A program made the translations under genes and the position numbers. The notes under the pieces were generated by a model that was not told the DNA's origin, made no database searches, and saw nothing but the letters and a program-made list of their open reading frames with translations. A stretch of DNA of 64,000 bases from Mesodorylaimus sp. YZB2_4 (taxonomy: Eukaryota > Nematoda > Enoplea > Dorylaimida > Dorylaimidae), in contig JASANH010000427.1 of NCBI GenBank assembly GCA_030248295.1, forward strand, positions 1 to 64,000. Reading direction: 5' to 3'. Positions 58,547 through 64,000 of the stretch are shown here, in pieces (the first letter of the stretch is position 1; each line of letters begins with the position of its first letter).

Positions 58547-59375
58547 CTATCAACGATTGATGGAAAAGCGCGGTTATGAACTTGAAAGAAATGATGATGC
58601 ACAGAAATGGGTTAGGTGATCCATGATCTATGATAGAAAGTATCTAAATTTTCAGTTAGTATTTTGGCACTACCGGTTGGAATTAAATTTTTTGTTCATC
58701 TGGTTAAAATTGCGTGGTGATTATGCACGTAATATCGATTATTTTGATGTGGGTATAATAAATATGTGGTCATATAACAGTGTAAAATGTAATTAGTTTA
58801 TTCACTTTCCAATTAAACATCGCAGAAACGTGACACGAATCGTAAGAAATCATGATTTTGAGTATAGTGATAAGAAATATCCGAATTATCAGCACAAGTG
58901 CTCGATCAGTCCCTCTCATGGGATCGAGCCCAGTCGTTGCAAAACAATACCATTCGGGTATTGTTTTGTGATAAATATCAAAAGCGTTATCAGCACAAAA
59001 ACCGGGTATAATCAGCGTTGTTAGTAGCAAATAGCTTATCAGTAAAGAATAAAAACATCCCGTACTGAAAAAAACATGAAATTTCGACAAGTGATAAGGT
59101 GTTAAGAGCACCAAATGGTGGACCTGTCTGAAGGCACATTATTTCATTATAACGCTCAAATGGATGAAAACCTGGAATAAGACTTAAATATCACATTTAT
59201 TAATAATTATTTGGTTTCACAGCTGTATTGCAAGAATGCATATACCCTGCCCCTGAAACCCTCATATGCATTCTTGTCTGCGAAACTAAATTATTGTACT
59301 CAAATCTTAGAGAAGTTCAGAAAATGTCAGATTTATAAAAGTTCAGATAAAAAATCCTAAGAAATGTGCAGTATT
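58547..59375. other. Intergenic between SOD and cuticlin (tail to tail)
   Basis: The SOD and cuticlin genes converge here. It holds both 3' UTRs (AATAAA at 58757 for SOD; a minus-strand AATAAA near 59197 for cuticlin). Several TGATAA motifs occur at 58860-59100. Confidence 0.45.
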
Positions 59376-61165
59376 TTATGCTTTTTCATTTCTGCCCCTC
59401 ACACACATGAAAATGCTGCTCAGGAGAGTAGTGAGGAAAAGAATGACGGTGAGAGTCACCATCATGCCGAAGGCTGGTGTACTCAAGCACATGCGATCAC
59501 CACTGGGGAACGACTCGGAGTAGAGGAGGCCCCCGCGAGGATGATACGCCTTGGAGGGCCTGGTATTCAGTTGATCCAAGAAATCTTGCGAGACCCCGCT
59601 TTGACCCAATTCTTCATCCAATGTATCCAATACGTTCATATCGGCTAACAAATCCAGTTCGTTATCGCGATTGCTGTCTGTACGTTTCGCGGCGAGGGTT
59701 TTATTGGAGGCGTGGATGATGAATTTTTGGTTGTCGACGGAACGTTTGCCACGACCACAAACGGGTGGAGTCAGACCGTTGCATTCGCCTTGAGCCTTCT
59801 TACAAAGTTCCACCACACATTGATAGTCTAGGACGCTGGTGTCTGAAAAAAATGATGGTTCAATTTTTGTGCAGAGATGGTTGCGGCGCAGTGGTAAGTG
59901 GGAGGAGTCAGGTGGTGCTCGGGTTCGAATCCCAGTGAAGGAAGTTATTTTGGTTTTTCGAAAGTGCTTTTCTGCTTTAAAACAGATATGCAACCGCCTG
60001 AATACTGTGCTTGCACACAGACAGATTTTTCCTGTATTTATAACTGACTGTTTCAAAATCGGGTGCTCGCATCCCACAAGCCCCAATCGTTTTAAAGGTT
60101 TGACAAAACAGCCGATACAAATGGGGATCATCCCATGGCTTGTTTAGCCTACTCATGCTTTGTATGATGCTTGGTTACCCAGTCATTCATATGCGAGGTC
60201 CGAGGTTCGAGTCTTACTGAGGCCAGCTGTTTTTGCTTTATTGTAACACTCCCTATTCTTCCCCAGTCTTTTGGCCAAGGCTTGCTTTAGTCTGAACGAG
60301 TTTCTTATGATGCTTGTCTACCCAGACAAGCATCATAAGAAGCGAGATAAGATAAGATTCGAGGTTCGAGTCCCACTGAGGCCAACTGTTTTGGCTTTTC
60401 TACAACATTCCTTATCAGTCCATTTTTCGTACCTGAGAATTTGTAGGCCCACGTTTCGACAAAGGCTTTGGTCAACGATGGCTCGTACTTGACATCGGGT
60501 TGGATGACCGGGTCGACTGCGCATCCATCGATGTCCAACAAATCGAATCGTTGTCCCTTGCCATCGTTGACCCAACAGGAATGGACCAAAATACCTTGAT
60601 TTTCATCATCGCATTCCCAGACGTGATAGATCACATCGCCCACCTTGGCATACCTGGCCAATGGACCGGTGGGTGACTGCGAGTGGATGGTGTAGATGCA
60701 GTTGGGCATTTTGGCCGTGTCCAACAATTCTGTCGTCCCCAACATGGACACATCCAAGAAGTTGGTGACACGTTTGATATTACGGAAGAAGCACATGCAA
60801 CGGAAGGCACGATCGTTCTTGGTCTCGAATGTGCCGTGGAAACTGACCACGATGACCAACGAGAACATCAGGCCCTCCAGGGCACCCGACACTCGCTGCC
60901 TTTGCATTGCACAATCGCCTTGTTGGATTTGCATACTGAACTTGCTTTGATCACTATTCGTGGCGAAATTGCGCGAGCATCGATCATCATCGACCAAACC
61001 CTTCACATAGACGCGGCCCGTAAATGGTTTCTCCGTATTGAACGTCAAACTGACAGCCGTGTCCTGGCAATCGACTATGGGCAATCCAGTCAGCTTATTA
61101 TCAATTTCGCCACCTCGAACCAAACAGATCGAACCAATCAATCCCAAAAACACCAGTCGCATCAT
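59376..61165 (-). CDS. Cuticlin-like ZP-domain membrane protein
   Basis: A zona pellucida-domain protein of the kind that polymerises in the apical extracellular matrix and cuticle. Two exons, 61165-60433 (donor GTACG) and 59842-59376 (acceptor TTTTTTTCAG), join in phase 1; about 399 residues. Residues 1-18 are a signal peptide. ZP-N has GLPIVDCQD, RVYVKGLVDDDRCSRNF and VIVVSFHGTFETKNDRAF; ZP-C has VGDVIYHVWECDDE and VHSCWVNDGKGQRFDLLD. A furin-type site CGRGKRS follows, then an acidic linker and a C-terminal membrane span (FGMMVTLTVILFLTTLLSSI) with a short tail. This is the standard order for cuticlins. ATG codons 1 and 2 are adjacent. The intron (59843-60432) contains tRNA-related repeats. 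Confidence 0.93.
59880..60400 (+). repeat. Three short tRNA-related repeats in the cuticlin intron
   Basis: Units at about 59880-59960 (GCGGCGCAGTGGTAAGTGG, GGGTTCGAATCCCAGTG, then TTTTGGTTTTTC), 60165-60235 (GAGGTTCGAGTCTTACTGAG) and 60335-60400 (GAGGTTCGAGTCCCACTGAG, then TGTTTTGGCTTT). They resemble the units at 48.6 kb and 57.94 kb. Confidence 0.5.
60302..60341. repeat. Perfect 18-bp palindrome with 4-base loop
   Basis: TTCTTATGATGCTTGTCT at 60302-60319 and its exact reverse complement at 60324-60341 flank ACCC. It lies in the cuticlin intron, in the middle of a tRNA-related unit where the anticodon arm would be. Confidence 0.85.
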
Positions 61166-63124
61166 TTTTTAATGATCCGAATTTTGGCGCGAAATTCAAA
61201 ATTTTGAAACAAATAGTAATTGCTGACTGGATTGAAGAGAGACAAAGTTGTGATGATGAAAATGGCCAGTCTCCTTTCCTTTTATACCCGACCAAACCGC
61301 GTTTACTCGTGCATACGTCAAGAATAAATTTCTCGGCCTGATTTGTCCTAGTTCCATAGTTTTACAATGCAAAAACTCGACGAACCCGTTACCTTGACAT
61401 TTTCGTTCGTGCAGTTATCGGGTCAGTAAAATCATTTGAGACGAGTAATACTCATTATTCATTTCGATCTTCACCTTGACTCGAATTTCTCGTATAGACT
61501 TTCACTAAGTGCGCCCGCCAATGTACATGTCAGTTACTAATTGTTTTCGACATGACCAAAACTCGCCTGTCCTACATCTCGTATGGAAATCTATGTCAAA
61601 CTCAGCCATCAACGACAGTTGATCTAACTGGCCCAAATTGTATTATCGTCCAGTGAACTTTCTCCCAAACACTCGCCAACCGCCACGTTCGAAAGGTCAT
61701 TTGTCACAAATAATACGCCATTTAAAAAAAAAATTCAAAAACATTTGGGCGTTCACTGCGCTCGACCTTGAACAAAAATTAATCGAGTTTAAATTGAAAA
61801 AATTACGACAGACAGTCTCGGCGTATACAGGTCACTTTGAAAATTATTGGTGCCATTTTTACGTTTCTATGTAAATTATCTTGTATAGATTACCTTGATG
61901 TTGACAGGTCCAGTTTAATCGAACCAAAGGCAAATTTTTTTGTCTTTATACACACTGACCTTAGTTTTTTTGACAGAAATGACACAAAAAATTCTTTACA
62001 ATGTCCGTCTTTTAAAACCTGCTTTTTCTACTTACGAATTCAAATTTCGCGCTATTTCGAAACTTTCGCATTACTCACGATCAGCAGAGTTAGCCAACGA
62101 GTGATTCGTAGAATGCAGGCGCAAACTTCCCTGATTCTCCAATGGCTCCCAGAGTGTTTTGGGGAAACTTACTTTAATTTCCCATTCAGAATTGGTTTTT
62201 GAGATAACAAAGATAAAATTTTCTGACGTGTTCAAAAATTTTGAAGTACATTCGTGGGCGCCTGGCAAAGACCCACGTGCTGTTGAGGGTTAGCGTCCAG
62301 GTTCGGCATCAAATCTGAAATTTGACCTAATCTAACCCAACCACACCCCGACGACCCAAGGCTCGACCCTCGAGGGCCACATCCACCTGAAACCCGGGCC
62401 CACGTCATTTTATAAAAAATTGACCCCAAACCCAACCCAACTTTGTCAGCACATGTCTTCAGTTTAATATTTCATAGCCGAATGTAAAAAACCCGAAGAA
62501 ACAATTTGCATTCTTCTACCACAAGAACAAATCACTTGAAATATTTTGTACAGTTTGAATTGTATCTGCAGGTGGCGTGATTTTGCCGAGTGGAGATGCG
62601 CACATTTCTCTTGTGCGTACAAACTTAGAATGGTCCATTTGGAGCCCATCCATTCAAGCTCCATTTTCGAGTGTGGCAGCCTATAGATCTATGTAGGGAT
62701 GACGCTAGCGTGGTCTGCCTATGCTATTAGCTGACTGTAACATACATTGCAATGGTAGAAGCGAGACTGACAAAGAGCTGGAGGGGTTATGCCCGCACGC
62801 TGTAGTAGACACGGCTAACGGAAACACGCATTTTTTGATTGACTAATCTGCACACAAGAATCTGTCCTTTGTCACGGTCTACAATTTGTGTCTGGATCCC
62901 GGGAAAACCTAAACAGTGGGCAAGAATTCCTTGTAAGCCCAAGCTTGAACAAAAAATAGGAAGTGAACACATGCAAAAAGAGACATAGGGAGCAATAGAA
63001 CCAGTTCCAGATAGGAAACCAATCCAGCTATTTAGTGCTGTTGCAATTACCAGATCCCTGCACACGAAGGCGGAGACCCAAAAATTTTTCAACTCAGGAT
63101 TTCATTAAATTCACTTCCTTTCAC
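61166..63124. other. Intergenic, no gene recognised
   Basis: About 2 kb upstream of the cuticlin gene. E2F-like TTTGGCGCG (minus-strand context near 61185) and TTTCGCGC (62045) are present. A GC-rich patch with repeated ACCCAACCC-type words occupies 62240-62420. Confidence 0.35.
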
Positions 63125-63379
63125 GGCCAGAATATTCTGACAAGGAGCGGGAAATTCTAACCAGACCCTGACCTTGACCAAGCCCCAAAAATTCTCCGAT
63201 TTTTACCCTCACCTTGACCTAGGACGAGCCCAGCCCAGCCCAGCAAGCAGTACGAGTAGACGAACGTCGAACCACCTGCACCACAGGTTTTCATAATTTC
63301 TTGACAAAGTTTTTATGCCCATGTGAAAAAGGTCAGGGTCAAATCAGGATTTCTCGCACCTGGTCAGAGTATTCTGGCC
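63125..63379. repeat. Foldback (MITE-like) element
   Basis: Inverted arms of about 51 bases at 63125-63175 and 63329-63379, about 80% identical, begin GGCCAGAATA and contain CAGGGTC/GACCCTG. The interior has no ORF. Confidence 0.65.
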
Positions 63380-63765
63380 CTAAAAAAAAGTAAATTTAAG
63401 AATCTCTTTTCAATCCTGATGTGATAAAAACCGACTGATTTATAATCCAGTCCTCCTGTACATCACCCACGTGCTACCACAGTCGACACTTCCCACTTGC
63501 ATTCCGCGGAACCACGCATCTAGCAACTTGATTTTAAACCAAGGCAGTGAAGCATTAAATAATCATGCAAAATTACTCTAACAAGCAAGATTAAACAACA
63601 AATCATTTTATGTACATAAAATATAGAATTTGAGCATTTAATTTTAATCTTATCAAATCCTACACAAACCATATTCCACTATCCGTGTCCTCACTGTACA
63701 CTCGACCTACACTAGTCCGACGCGACTCTACGGCAGGCCCCCTGTACAGCCCTTATCACATCATC
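63380..63765. other. 3' region downstream of Raptor
   Basis: AT-rich sequence after the Raptor stop on the minus strand; it should contain its 3' UTR. No other feature is seen. Confidence 0.4.
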
Positions 63766-64000
63766 CTAGGCACTGACCCCGTACGTGGTGACCACACTGT
63801 CAGCACTTCCCAGTCCCAAACTAATCAAGTAAGGATGGAACTTCAAACATCGCACATCGCTCAGTTTCTGACCCATAAATCCATCATGATATCGAATCGT
63901 ACTCAATGGCTTGCCACTCAAACTAAGCACATGCACAATGTGCGTGTTCGCCGTGGCCAAGGCCATCAGTTCGTACTCTTCGTGCACGTCCATGGCCGAA
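63766..64000 (-). CDS. RPTOR: Raptor (mTORC1 subunit), C-terminal end, cut by window edge
   Basis: Raptor is the scaffold of the mTORC1 growth-control kinase and presents substrates to mTOR. The last 78 residues are visible and the frame stays open to the window edge. They form the last WD40 blade: ATANTHIVHVLSLSGKPLST, then RYHDGFMGQKLSDVRCLKFH and a terminal GSADSVVTTYGVSA. The human protein has matching YDGFMGQR and SCLAFHPH with GSNDYYISVYSV. The window's phrase YHDGFMGQ plus the position at the chain end make the assignment firm. No splice acceptor is seen inside the window. Confidence 0.85.
   Translation of the reverse strand, partial: SAMDVHEEYELMALATANTHIVHVLSLSGKPLSTIRYHDGFMGQKLSDVRCLKFHPYLISLGLGSADSVVTTYGVSA

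Noticed and set aside
60302-60341. Rho-independent terminator
   Set aside because: This is eukaryotic DNA, the stem is in an intron, and no U tract follows.

Overview
The window is animal nuclear DNA, most likely from an ecdysozoan. Genes are split by GT-AG introns of about 50 to 2,000 bases with T-rich AG acceptors. Recognisable host products are an animal-type catalase, PRMT7, a TASK-type potassium channel, Cu/Zn superoxide dismutase, a cuticlin-like ZP protein, a chitin-binding protein, a TSC22-domain protein and the C-terminal end of Raptor. Cuticlin plus peritrophin-like proteins, and a recurring motif of the AATTTCCCGCC type, suggest a nematode-grade worm. This is inference; no rRNA or mitochondrial marker is present to settle it.

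Layout. Positions 1-11372 hold one nearly complete Ty3/gypsy LTR retrotransposon on the minus strand; its last 5 bases lie off the left edge. It has 98.5% identical LTRs, open gag and pol frames, a textbook -1 frameshift signal, and a third ORF of unknown function. The polymerase ends in a PWWP domain, a histone-methyl reader fold, placed after the integrase GPY/F module where chromoviruses carry a chromodomain. This is the most striking item in the window. The element sits inside an apparent coding exon of an unidentified host gene (exons 11373-11613 and 13028-13214, minus).

14.2-15.5 kb: an isopenicillin-N-synthase-like 2-oxoglutarate/Fe(II) oxygenase (minus). 18.2-19.5 kb: a vWA-like type I membrane protein (minus). 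20.5-21.4 kb: a secreted chitin-binding protein (minus). 23.3-23.8 kb: the 3' part of a TSC22/bunched-type gene (minus). 24-29 kb: repeat-rich, with two identical-length tRNA-Lys-like units that have lost part of the D arm. 29.5-33.7 kb: catalase (plus). 34.6-43.1 kb: PRMT7 in 14 exons (plus). 43.3-45.8 kb: an unidentified six- or seven-exon gene (plus). 47.8-52.4 kb: a TASK-type two-pore potassium channel (minus) with a dense TGATAA cluster just upstream. 53-57 kb: degraded repeats. 57.2-57.55 kb: a small unidentified ORF (minus), divergent from the Cu/Zn SOD at 57.6-58.5 kb (plus). 59.4-61.2 kb: a cuticlin-like ZP protein (minus). 63.77-64.0 kb: last exon of Raptor (minus), running off the right edge.

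The host genes do not form an operon. Catalase and SOD are both peroxide/superoxide defence enzymes but lie 24 kb apart. Several repeat families recur: two tRNA-headed SINE families, a short tRNA-related family, a hairpin-bearing repeat, and foldback MITE-like elements. Exon limits were set by hand from splice signals, reading phase and remembered family conservation; no alignment was run.
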